NCBI GenBank assembly: GCA_007859745.1
Contig: SMLU01000003.1
Span: 186,001 to 250,000 of the forward strand
Length of the DNA: 64,000 nucleotides
Source: Phycisphaerae bacterium RAS1
GTDB lineage: Bacteria > Planctomycetota > Phycisphaerae > UBA1845 > Fen-1342
Reading direction: 5' to 3'
Shown: positions 24,673 to 32,166 of the stretch, one piece after another
Layout of the letters: each line of letters opens with the position of its first letter
How positions within the stretch are numbered: the stretch's first letter is position 1
Made by a program: the position numbers and the translations under genes
Notes under the pieces: generated by a model
The model's database searches: none
Told to the model about the DNA's origin: nothing
Seen by the model: only the letters and a program-made list of their open reading frames with translations

Positions 24673-26694
24673 TCATTTCTTCTCCGCTTCGGCGCTGGGC
24701 CGCAGCTTGCCGTCCGGGGCGATTTCCGCCGTCGCTGCGCCGCAGCGATACATCGCGGCGCCGAAATAGGGATTCCGCACCGCCTCGTCGATTTGCAGCC
24801 AGTCCGCGCCACGGTCGTCGAATGCCATCGGGCAGTGAATGCGGTAAATCGGCGCAGGGCGCGCGTGTCCGAAGGCCCGCAGAAACAGCTCAACTTCCGC
24901 CGTGACTTTCGGCAGCGCCTCGCGCATCCCCTTCATGGCCGGGGCCGCGTCCGGCGGCAGCGTCTTTCGGATCCTGGCCAGCGAGTCACGAAACGTCGCC
25001 GCCGCCTCATCGCGGAGCGACTCGGGCGCGGCGGCATCCAGCGCCTGGCGCAGCGCATCCAACTGCTTGCGCGCCGCCTTCTCATCATCCTCGGCCAGTT
25101 GATGGGCCCATTCGAGATACGCGTCCACGAGCTTCGCCGCGCTGCCGTGATAGGCGGCCCCGGCTGCGAAGTGCGATTTCACGCTTGCCGGGGGCGGCGG
25201 CCGGGCCGGCAACGTCTCGCCGCTCATCATGCTCGGCCGGGCGACGATCTGCACAGCGGAGTCCACACGCAGCGCGCCGCGCGTGACGACCCGCTCACCC
25301 TCGCTCAACCCGCCCAGCACAACGTAGACGTCGCCGCAACGCGGACCGAGCTCCACCTCGCGTCCTTCGTAGGCCGGCCCGTCACTGGTCTGCGTCTCGA
25401 CATAAACCACCGCGCGCCGGCCCGTCAGCAGCGCGGCCGACGCGGGAATGACCAGCGGGTCGCCTTCCACCGGTTCGCGGCTGGCGAACCCGAGCGACTC
25501 GGCCGGAACGAGGTCCATCCCGCACACGTCGCACTTGCCGGGACCGTCCTTGACGATCTCGGGGTGCATCGGGCTGATCCACTTGCCGGCCAGCTCGTTG
25601 TCGGCCGCCGCCCCGCCCGCGCCGACCCGCGCCAGCAGCCGCGCCCGAACGAACATGCCCGGCCGCAGGTGCAGGTCGGGATTCGGCACGTTGACGCGCA
25701 CGTTCACGGTGCGCGTGGTTTCGTTCAGAACGGGGTCGATATAGGCCACGCGGCCGACAATCTTGTGCGCTGCAAACGCCTCTGACTCGAATTCAACCCG
25801 CTGGCCGTAGTGAATGACCCCCAGGTCCAGCTCGTACGCATCCAGCAGCACCCACACGGTCCGCAGGTCGGCGATGGTGAAAAGCCGCATGCCGGTCTCG
25901 GTGTACATCCCCTCGTAACCCTGACGATCGATCACCCACCCCTCGCGCGGCGCGTCGATCCGCAGGCGATCCGACGGCTCGTTGGATTTCTCCAGACGCT
26001 GCACCTCGTCCTTCGGCACGCCCCACAGCTCCAGGTTGCGCCGCGACGCTTCGATCAGCCGGGCGGCTTTCTGAATGGCGGCCTGGCTGGCGCTGTCCTC
26101 GGCTTGCTTCAATCCCTGCAGCGCGACCAGGTACTCGCGCTGCCCGACGATGAGCTGCGGACTGTAGATTTCGGCCAGGTGATCCCCTTTGCGGACGAGA
26201 ATGCCCGTGTAGTTGACGTAGAGCCGATCAAGCCGGCCCGGAGCGTAGGCGCTGATGTACGCCACGCGCGTCTCGTCGATCGCCACCTTGCCGGTGAGGC
26301 GCAGCTCCCGCTCCGCCTTTCCGCGGACGACGGCCGTCGTCTCAATCCGCGCCAGGGCCCGCGCCCGCTCCGAAAGCGACAGCCCGCGTTCGCCGTCCGC
26401 CCCGGCGCTGCCGACCGGAACAAGATCCATGAAACAGATCGGACACTGCCCGAACCTGGGCAGCTTGATCTGCGGATGCATCGAACAGGTGTACTCGACC
26501 GCTGCTTCGCCGGACGCGCCCGTCGGCGGCGCCGCGCCGCCGGAGTGCGGGATGAGCACCCGCCCGACAACGACGCCGAGCGCCAGCATGCCGACCAGCG
26601 CCCCGCCGCGCACCAGCCCACTTTTCAATCGGCTGTAAGGCATTCCCGCAGGCCAGGCGGCGGGGGCGGATACGTTGCGTTCAATCTCAGCCAT
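24673..26694 (-). CDS. cusB: CusB-type efflux periplasmic adaptor with two metal-binding domains
   Basis: The 673-residue adaptor links the RND pump to the outer-membrane channel. After one membrane helix (residues 30-48) comes a heavy-metal-binding domain with Cys70, Met72, His73, Cys84 and Cys87 (YTCSMHPQIKLPRFGQCPIC). The barrel-sandwich and hairpin domains follow. A second metal-binding domain lies near 368-396 (ISPMHPEIVKDGPGKCDVCG), then the membrane-proximal part. The last 170 residues form a DUF3347-like domain ending with IHCPMAFDDRGADWLQ and GAAMYRCGAA. Two binding domains and DUF3347 in one chain are more than E. coli CusB has. The conserved Met/Cys/His set fits Cu(I)/Ag(I). It lies between cusC and cusA on the same strand. 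Confidence 0.9.
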   Translation of the reverse strand: MAEIERNVSAPAAWPAGMPYSRLKSGLVRGGALVGMLALGVVVGRVLIPHSGGAAPPTGASGEAAVEYTCSMHPQIKLPRFGQCPICFMDLVPVGSAGADGERGLSLSERARALARIETTAVVRGKAERELRLTGKVAIDETRVAYISAYAPGRLDRLYVNYTGILVRKGDHLAEIYSPQLIVGQREYLVALQGLKQAEDSASQAAIQKAARLIEASRRNLELWGVPKDEVQRLEKSNEPSDRLRIDAPREGWVIDRQGYEGMYTETGMRLFTIADLRTVWVLLDAYELDLGVIHYGQRVEFESEAFAAHKIVGRVAYIDPVLNETTRTVNVRVNVPNPDLHLRPGMFVRARLLARVGAGGAAADNELAGKWISPMHPEIVKDGPGKCDVCGMDLVPAESLGFASREPVEGDPLVIPASAALLTGRRAVVYVETQTSDGPAYEGREVELGPRCGDVYVVLGGLSEGERVVTRGALRVDSAVQIVARPSMMSGETLPARPPPPASVKSHFAAGAAYHGSAAKLVDAYLEWAHQLAEDDEKAARKQLDALRQALDAAAPESLRDEAAATFRDSLARIRKTLPPDAAPAMKGMREALPKVTAEVELFLRAFGHARPAPIYRIHCPMAFDDRGADWLQIDEAVRNPYFGAAMYRCGAATAEIAPDGKLRPSAEAEKK

Positions 26695-26722
26695 GTCAGT
26701 CCTCTCAATCCACAGGGCGTTT

Positions 26723-26786
26723 TCCGAGCCGCGCGCGTCAGCAAGCGGTTCTTTCAGGAACCGCTCCCTTGCGGTCGCGGCTCGGA
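26723..26786. repeat. Family A repeat overlapping the end of cusC
   Basis: A 64-bp palindrome with TCCGAGCCGCGCGCG at one end and CGCGGCTCGGA at the other. The cusC stop lies inside it, so the last codons of cusC (reading SSEPRPQGSGS) are made of repeat sequence. Confidence 0.8.
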
Positions 26787-28268
26787 AGAAGGGCGCGGCC
26801 CAGGTTCCAACTCACCACCACCGATCTGCCGCAGCAGCTCGGCCCGCCAGATTATCGCGTCGCGCTCATACTCCAGCGTCTTGCGCCGGGCCATGATCAG
26901 GTCTTCCTGCGCCTGGAGATACACCGCCAGGCTCTCGCGTCCCGCGGCGAAGGACTCCTGCGCCAGGTCGATGTTCCGCTGCACGGCCGGCGCGATCTCG
27001 TCACGATAGAGACGCGCCTGCTCACCCGCCTGCTGCGCCGCCAGGAGCGCCTGGCGCACGCCCAGGATCATCTCCTGCACGCGCGCCTCCAGCTCCGCGG
27101 CCCGCTGCCGGCATTCGCTGGCGGCCTTGGCAACCTGCGCCTGATTCTGATCAAAAATGGGCAATTCAACGTCGATCATCGGCCCCAGCGTCCACTTGAT
27201 CTCGCGTGGCTCGTTGACGATCGGCCGCACTTCGGGAAACGGCATTCCGCCCTCGATGCCGTTTACCAGGCCTTGCGCCGCGGCGTTCGCCACCCGCGCC
27301 CCCAGGCGGTTCACCGGCGCACGCCGGGCCGGAGCGCGCTCGAAGGTGAAGCCCAGCGTCAGATCGGGAAGCGCCGCGAGCTTCTCCATTTCGAGCCGGT
27401 CTTCGGCGGCTCGCATGCGCCAGTCGGCCGCCTGCAGGTCGAGCCGCTCGTCCGCGGCCCGCGCCCAAAGAGCGGCTTCATCATCGGGAAGCAGCGTCAG
27501 CTCGGCGCCCGCGAGCGGAAGCACCTGCCACACATCCGCCGCCCCCGCCAGTCCGAGCAGCATCAGCATCTCGCGCTTGAGCGCCCGCAGCTCGGCCTGC
27601 TCGGCGCTCAGCTCAGAGCGCAGCCGCAGGGCGCGCAATTCCATCAGGTTCAGCTCCACCTGCGTCGCCTGCCCGGCGGAGTAGCGCGTCTGGAGCAACC
27701 GCACCGACTGATCCACCAGCGCCATGTTCTGCCGCACCAGCTCGACGGCGGCCTGCCCAAATTGCAGACGCACGTGGAGCTTTCGCACGCGCGTCGCGAT
27801 CTCAATCGCGCGATCCGCCACGCGCAGCACGGCCTGTTGCAGCTCGCTCCTGGCGGCCTGTTCGCGCGACGGAATCAGCCACAGGTCCTGCAGCGCCTGC
27901 GATGGAAATCCGGCGGACCGCAGCATCGTCTTTCCGCCGCCGGGAACGAACATCATCATGAAGTTGAGCGACGGATTCGTCAGCAGCCCGGCCTGAACCA
28001 GGTCGGCGTCCGCCTGGGCGATCATCTCTAATTCGGCCCGCAGCTCGCGGTTGTTCCGCAGCGCCAGCCCGATGGCGGCGTCGATCTCGAGCACGCTCTG
28101 CGCATCCCAGGGCGGCGCCGCGTCGTCCCACGGTGCACTCCAGGCCGGCCGCGTTCCCAGTCGCTGCTCAACCAGGTCGGCAGACCGGTCGATCTGCGGC
28201 TGTGCATCCACCCGCGCGCATCCGTTCACCGCCGCCAGGACGCACAGCAGCAGACTGAAACGGCACAC
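26754..28268 (-). CDS. cusC: TolC-family outer-membrane channel protein (CusC-like)
   Basis: The 504-residue protein is a lipoprotein-type outer-membrane factor. The signal reads CRFSLLLCVLAAVNGC, with the lipid-carrying Cys at the end, and long helices follow that are typical of TolC duplicates (LEIDAAIGLALRNNRELRAE, TNPSLNFMMM, LQTRYSAGQATQVELN, ELEARVQEMILGVRQALL). I chose the GTG at 28268, which has GGAGA just before it and starts the signal peptide. A longer frame from an ATG at 28433 would translate three family E repeats into GGRDARATRT units. The C-terminus also reads into a family A repeat, so both ends of the frame touch repeat DNA. It is the first of the cusCBA genes proper. Confidence 0.87.
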   Translation of the reverse strand: MCRFSLLLCVLAAVNGCARVDAQPQIDRSADLVEQRLGTRPAWSAPWDDAAPPWDAQSVLEIDAAIGLALRNNRELRAELEMIAQADADLVQAGLLTNPSLNFMMMFVPGGGKTMLRSAGFPSQALQDLWLIPSREQAARSELQQAVLRVADRAIEIATRVRKLHVRLQFGQAAVELVRQNMALVDQSVRLLQTRYSAGQATQVELNLMELRALRLRSELSAEQAELRALKREMLMLLGLAGAADVWQVLPLAGAELTLLPDDEAALWARAADERLDLQAADWRMRAAEDRLEMEKLAALPDLTLGFTFERAPARRAPVNRLGARVANAAAQGLVNGIEGGMPFPEVRPIVNEPREIKWTLGPMIDVELPIFDQNQAQVAKAASECRQRAAELEARVQEMILGVRQALLAAQQAGEQARLYRDEIAPAVQRNIDLAQESFAAGRESLAVYLQAQEDLIMARRKTLEYERDAIIWRAELLRQIGGGELEPGPRPSSEPRPQGSGS

Positions 28269-28280
28269 GAGTCTCCGCGT

Positions 28281-28390
28281 GGCGCGGGCGTCTCGCCCGC
28301 CTGTTCGGGTGGCGCGGGCGTCTCGCCCGCCTGTCCGGGTGGTGCGGGCGTCTCGCCCGCTGTTTGGACGGGCGAGACGCCCGTCCCACC
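28281..28390. repeat. Family E tandem array, 30-bp step, plus inverted unit
   Basis: Three 30-bp units begin at 28281, 28311 and 28341 (core GGCGCGGGCGTCTCGCCCGC). An opposed unit lies at 28366-28390 (GGACGGGCGAGACGCCCGTC). The array fills most of the 287-bp gap between cusC and the Cys-rich gene. Nothing else was seen in the gap. Confidence 0.82.
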
Positions 28391-28555
28391 CGGAGATGCC
28401 CGAACCGGGCCGGCGCGCATATTCTGAGAACATGACACGGCTCCTGATGCTGGGCGCGTTTCATCGCGTGTCGGACCACGATCGGCCCGCACTTGGGGCG
28501 ACGAAACGGCGCGCACGATGAGACCAGGTCGCAGACTGGACGTGCGCAGCCCGAA

Positions 28556-28936
28556 TCAGATCAGAAGCACAGGAATTTCAGGCGGGACCAACGCGGGAGG
28601 CGAGTGCGCCACAGCCGCAACACGGCGAACGCCGGCGGCGTCAACAACCGGAGCGACGAATGTCGCGTGACCGGCCGGGCAAGAGCGAACTTCAACGAGC
28701 CGATCCAGGGGAACGCCCGGTGCAGCCGGAACTGATGGCGCCGTGTCGCACCGGCAACTCGGCGCCGGCGATGGCGCCTCTTCATCCGGCGGTGTTTCAC
28801 ACCCGCACGCGCAGGCCCCGGCACCGCAGCAGCAGGAGCAAGCGTCAGCCGTACTCGGCGCGCCTCCGAGTGCGCCGCCAAGCGTTGGCAGCCCCGTGGC
28901 GGCAAGGAACAGCAGCAACACCGGCCAGACTCTCAT
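28556..28936 (-). CDS. Small Cys-rich exported protein upstream of cusCBA
   Basis: The 126-residue product starts with a likely signal peptide (MRVWPVLLLFLAATGLPTLG, followed by AGG-type small residues). A Cys cluster comes next: ACSCCCGAGACACGC, then SCRC and RSC, about ten Cys in all. The rest is rich in Pro, Ala and Val. I do not recognise a family. Spacing like CSCCC and CACGC fits soft-metal binding. Together with its place upstream of cusCBA on the same strand, this suggests a periplasmic metal buffer or carrier. The gene has no clear ribosome binding site at a normal distance (GAGG ends two bases before the ATG). A TATTAT six bases before the ATG could give a leaderless transcript. Confidence 0.6.
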   Translation of the reverse strand: MRVWPVLLLFLAATGLPTLGGALGGAPSTADACSCCCGAGACACGCETPPDEEAPSPAPSCRCDTAPSVPAAPGVPLDRLVEVRSCPAGHATFVAPVVDAAGVRRVAAVAHSPPALVPPEIPVLLI

Positions 28937-28993
28937 GCCTCAATAATATCGTCTCGACGGCGAGAATGCCGCACCGTGCGTTCGGTTTGTGCA

Positions 28994-29023
28994 TTGAAAT
29001 TTGCGCTGATCCGCGGGTAGGCT
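28994..29023 (+). promoter_or_regulatory. Possible promoter of mog
   Basis: TTGAAA, 18 bases, then TAGGCT, ending 25 bp before the mog start. A moderate match, judged by eye. Confidence 0.35.
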
Positions 29024-29048
29024 GACCAACGAGCACAAGGGGCCAGCC

Positions 29049-29525
29049 ATGCCCAACCGCGCCGTCGTCATCACCATTTCAGATCGCTGCTCCGCCGGCC
29101 TGGCCGAAGACCGGAGCGGTCCTGCGATCATCGAAGCGCTGCCCGACCTGGATGCGTCGCTGGTGCACCGCGAGATCGTCCCGGACGAAGTAGCGCGGAT
29201 TCGCGGTCTCGCATCCGCGTGGATCGGCCGCTGCGAGTTGATCCTGTCCACCGGCGGAACCGGCGTCTCGCCCCGCGACGTAACGCCTGAAGCGCTGACT
29301 CCGTTGGTCGCACAGGACCTGCCGGGCTTTGGCGAGGCGATGCGCATGCGGGCGTTTGAGAGCAAGCCGACGTCGATCCTGTCGCGCGGCGGCGCCGGCG
29401 TCGCCGCGGGCAGCCTCATCGTCTGGATGCCCGGCTCACCGCGGGCGGTGCGCGAATGCCTGCAATGGCTGACGCCGGCGATTCGCGAGGCATGCCAGCT
29501 TCTGCGCGGCCAGTCACCGCACTGA
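29049..29525 (+). CDS. mog: Molybdopterin adenylyltransferase-like protein (MogA/MoaB family)
   Basis: The 158-residue protein has the MogA/MoaB fold signature: VVITISDRCSAG at the N-terminus, then LILSTGGTGVSPRDVTPEAL near residue 68, which holds the pterin-binding GGTG and the acidic DxTPEA, and LIVWMPGSP near 130. MogA adenylates molybdopterin before metal insertion in molybdenum cofactor synthesis, in the cytoplasm. The GTGVSP stretch is the conserved motif, not a translated family E repeat. No other cofactor gene is near. The gene diverges from the Cys-rich gene of the metal operon. Confidence 0.88.
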   Translation: MPNRAVVITISDRCSAGLAEDRSGPAIIEALPDLDASLVHREIVPDEVARIRGLASAWIGRCELILSTGGTGVSPRDVTPEALTPLVAQDLPGFGEAMRMRAFESKPTSILSRGGAGVAAGSLIVWMPGSPRAVRECLQWLTPAIREACQLLRGQSPH

Positions 29526-29563
29526 CTCGGGGCCGAAGCCGGTTTCCGCGGCCGGGCCGTATT

Positions 29564-29662
29564 TCCGAACCCGCCGCGCCAAGCGGCGGGGTGACGATCG
29601 TAAGCGTATGACGCCGCATGCGCCGGCGACGTCAACCCGCCGCTTGGCGCGGCGGGTTCGGA
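29564..29662. repeat. Family B element, full copy (99 bp)
   Basis: Terminal arms of about 33 bp (starting TCCGAACCCGCCGCGCC; ending CGCGGCGGGTTCGGA) face each other with about 33 bases between. It occupies the centre of the 308-bp gap between mog and the oxidoreductase gene. The rest of that gap shows only outer flanks of the element and an AT-rich patch (TTTTAAAAAGG) before the next start. Confidence 0.85.
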
Positions 29663-29833
29663 CAGACAAGCTCGCGGACGGAGATGCCCGCCGAGCCCGC
29701 CCGATTGCAGGGTCACACGCAGCGGGTCCCAGCGAGTCAGTTTCTGTCTCCGCGGGTCGACAGCCGCGCGTAACCTCTATATCATTCCGCCGCTTTTAAA
29801 AAGGCTCACGGGCCAGGATCGCAGGGAGCGGGT

Positions 29834-31018
29834 ATGTCGGATGTCTGCAATGTCGCCCTGATCGGCCAGAAGTTCATGGGCCGCGCTCACAGCAACGCCT
29901 ATCTGAAAGCGGCCCGCTTCTTCAATCTTCCGTTGCGGCCGGTCATGCACACGATCGTCGGGCGCGACCTGATTTCGCTGGCCCCGTTCGCCGACCGCTG
30001 GGGCTGGAAGAATTACAGCACCAACTGGAAAGAGACCGTCCGCGACCCGGCGATCCAACTCGTTGACATCACCACTCCCAACTACATGCACGCGGAGCAG
30101 GCCCTCGCCGCGCTGGCCGCCGGCAAGCACGTCGCGTGCGAGAAGCCGCTGGCCGGCACGCTGAAGGACGCGCGGCAGATGCGCAACGCCGCCGTTAAAT
30201 CGCGCAAGAGCAAGACGTTCGTCTGGTACAACTACCGCCGCTGCCCGGCGATCGCGCTGGCTTACCGATTCGTCAAGGAAGGCCGCCTCGGCCGGATTTA
30301 CCACGTGCGGATGCAGTTCCTGCAGGATTGGGCCGGTCCGGACACGCCGCATTCCTGGCGTTTTGACAAGAAATTCGCCGGAACCGGCGCCCACGGCGAA
30401 TTGAACGCGCACCTGATCGACCTGGCTCGCTTCCTGACCGGGCAGGAGTTCACCGAGATCATGGGGGCCGTCGCGCAGACCTTCATCACCGACCGGCCCA
30501 TTCCGGCCAGCGCGACCAAGCAACACGGCGCCACGTCGGTCCGGATCAAGCAGCGCCTGCGGAGCGACGTCGACGACGCGATGCTCTTCTTCGCCCACAT
30601 GAGCGGCGGGACGCTTGCCAACTTCGAGGGCACACGCGTCGCGACCGGCAATCAGAACCACATCGGGCTGGAACTGAACGGCGAGGTGGGCTCGATCCGC
30701 TTCTCATTCGAAGATATGAACGTCCTGCAATACTGGGACGACCGCGAAGACGGCCGCGTCGCCGGCTGGCGGCGAATCATGTGCACTTCCGCCGGCGACC
30801 ACCCCTACGCCGGCGCATGGTGGCCGGATGCACATATTATCGGATTCGAGCACACGTTCGTGAACATGGCGGCGGACATCCTGGCGGTGCTCGGTGGCGA
30901 CGCCCCGATTGTGCCGCTCCCGGATTTCAACGACGCATATGAGACGCAGCGCGTGATGGAGGCGGCGATGATCTGCGCCAAGCATCGGGCGCCGATCAAG
31001 ATGAGCGAAGTGAAATAG
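29834..31018 (+). CDS. Gfo/Idh/MocA-family oxidoreductase
   Basis: The 394-residue protein has an N-terminal Rossmann domain (VCNVALIGQKFMGRAHSNAY, with the GxxxxGxxH form of the nucleotide loop) and the family motif HVACEKPLAGTLKDA near residue 106. The second domain has KKFAGTGAHGELNAHLIDLA near 180, which contains the catalytic-loop His pattern. Members oxidise or reduce sugars and cyclitols with NAD(P). Planctomycetes hold many copies of unknown substrate. AGGGAGCGGGT lies before the ATG. It stands alone between repeat-filled gaps, so no pathway can be assigned. Confidence 0.88.
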   Translation: MSDVCNVALIGQKFMGRAHSNAYLKAARFFNLPLRPVMHTIVGRDLISLAPFADRWGWKNYSTNWKETVRDPAIQLVDITTPNYMHAEQALAALAAGKHVACEKPLAGTLKDARQMRNAAVKSRKSKTFVWYNYRRCPAIALAYRFVKEGRLGRIYHVRMQFLQDWAGPDTPHSWRFDKKFAGTGAHGELNAHLIDLARFLTGQEFTEIMGAVAQTFITDRPIPASATKQHGATSVRIKQRLRSDVDDAMLFFAHMSGGTLANFEGTRVATGNQNHIGLELNGEVGSIRFSFEDMNVLQYWDDREDGRVAGWRRIMCTSAGDHPYAGAWWPDAHIIGFEHTFVNMAADILAVLGGDAPIVPLPDFNDAYETQRVMEAAMICAKHRAPIKMSEVK

Positions 31019-31019
31019 G

Positions 31020-31103
31020 ACCGGGGAGTGCGGGGATCCCGCCCGCGTCCGGGAAGTGCGGGCGTCTCGCCTGCGTCCGGGGAGTGCGGGCGTCTCGCCC
31101 GCA
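31020..31103. repeat. Family E tandem array, 28-bp step
   Basis: Three units of 28 bp (core AGTGCGGGCGTCTCGCC), beginning two bases after the oxidoreductase stop. The 360-bp gap up to the next gene also holds a related palindrome at 31139-31166 (GTGCGGGCAGGACGCCCAAC). No gene is seen there. Confidence 0.75.
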
Positions 31104-31378
31104 CAAAGCCGGGAGGATGGGGACCTCTAGTCGAACGGTGCGGGCAGGACGCCCAACCTGCCCGACGAGATTTATTCGAATTTTAGCGCCGTCCCCCTTT
31201 GAATCGCGCAATGCCCGCAGTAATCTAAGACGTTGGAGAGAGGAAGCGCTCTCGCGTACCCGTTCGGCATCGACGTTGGTCGCGGCGCCCCGTTCACCGC
31301 TGCGCCCGCACGATCCGCACTTCCGAGGCGCTTTCACGTCGCTCTTATTGTAGAGAGAGAGTTTTTGAGGAGGATCTT

Positions 31379-32041
31379 ATGAAGCGGCTTCTTGGTCTTG
31401 GCAGTCTGCTGGCCCTGTGCGGCGCCAGCACGGCTTCCGCCAGCATCGTCATCAACGAGGCGCTGGGCAGCACGACCGGCACGGACGCGGAGTACATTGA
31501 GCTGTACAACAGCGGCCCCGCCCCGGTGGACATCAGCGGCTGGCGAATCCAGCTTTGGGACAGTGACACCGGCGCCCCGTTCGGCGGCGCGGACGGCGGC
31601 ACGCCCTACCTGATCCCGGCGGCGACGACGCTCGCGGTCGGCGACTACTGGCTGATGGGCAACACCACGTTCGCGACTTTCTGGAGTGGCGCCCTTCGCG
31701 ACCAGATCATCCAGGAAAACGCGATCGAAAACGGCTCGTACACCATGATCCTGAGAGACGCGGCGCTCGCGGTCCAGGACTCCGTGTACGTCACCGACGG
31801 CGGGGTGGGCGACGCGCCCAACGACGCCGGTGCGGCGTTCGTTCCCGGCGCGACGATCGGTCCGGACGGTGCGAACCTTCCGGCCGGCTTCTACCGCGTC
31901 GGCGACGCGGGTGCGACGCTGGCCCTGCTCGAGTTCAGCCCGCTGCCCAGCGCGTCGGGCACGCCGAATGCGGCGAACCTGCCTGAGCCGGCGAGCATGG
32001 CCCTGCTGGCCCTCGGGACGCTGGCGCTGCGTCGTCGCTAA
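31379..32041 (+). CDS. Lamin-tail-domain protein with PEP-CTERM sorting signal
   Basis: The 220-residue protein has a signal peptide (MKRLLGLGSLLALCGASTAS) and a lamin-tail-like beta domain (SIVINEALGSTTGTDAEYIE, LYNSGPAPVDISGWRIQL). The PEP-CTERM end is LPEPASMALLALGTLALRRR: the PEP box, a hydrophobic stretch and basic residues. PEP-CTERM proteins are recognised by an exosortase (not in this window) at the inner membrane and sorted to the surface or matrix. A very strong ribosome binding site, GAGGAGG, lies six bases before the ATG, which suggests high expression. Confidence 0.88.
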   Translation: MKRLLGLGSLLALCGASTASASIVINEALGSTTGTDAEYIELYNSGPAPVDISGWRIQLWDSDTGAPFGGADGGTPYLIPAATTLAVGDYWLMGNTTFATFWSGALRDQIIQENAIENGSYTMILRDAALAVQDSVYVTDGGVGDAPNDAGAAFVPGATIGPDGANLPAGFYRVGDAGATLALLEFSPLPSASGTPNAANLPEPASMALLALGTLALRRR

Positions 32042-32063
32042 GTCGTTTGCGACTGGCCGACAA

Positions 32064-32130
32064 TCCGAGCCGCGACCGTGAGGGAGCGGCCCCGATGACG
32101 GGGCCGCTGTTTCCCTGCGGGCGCGGCTCA
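32064..32130. repeat. Family A repeat
   Basis: Arms beginning TCCGAGCCGCGACCGTGAGG and ending in GCGCGGCTCA, in the 125-bp gap between the PEP-CTERM gene and the VIT/vWA gene, which converge here. It could serve as a two-way terminator. Confidence 0.7.
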
Positions 32131-32166
32131 TGCGCTTGTGGCACGCCGCTCCAGATGATCCGCCGC

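Noticed and set aside
29259-29285. GTGVSP in Mog as a translated family E repeat.
   Set aside because: The DNA lacks the family E palindrome, and STGGTG...PRDVTPEA is the conserved pterin-binding motif of the family.
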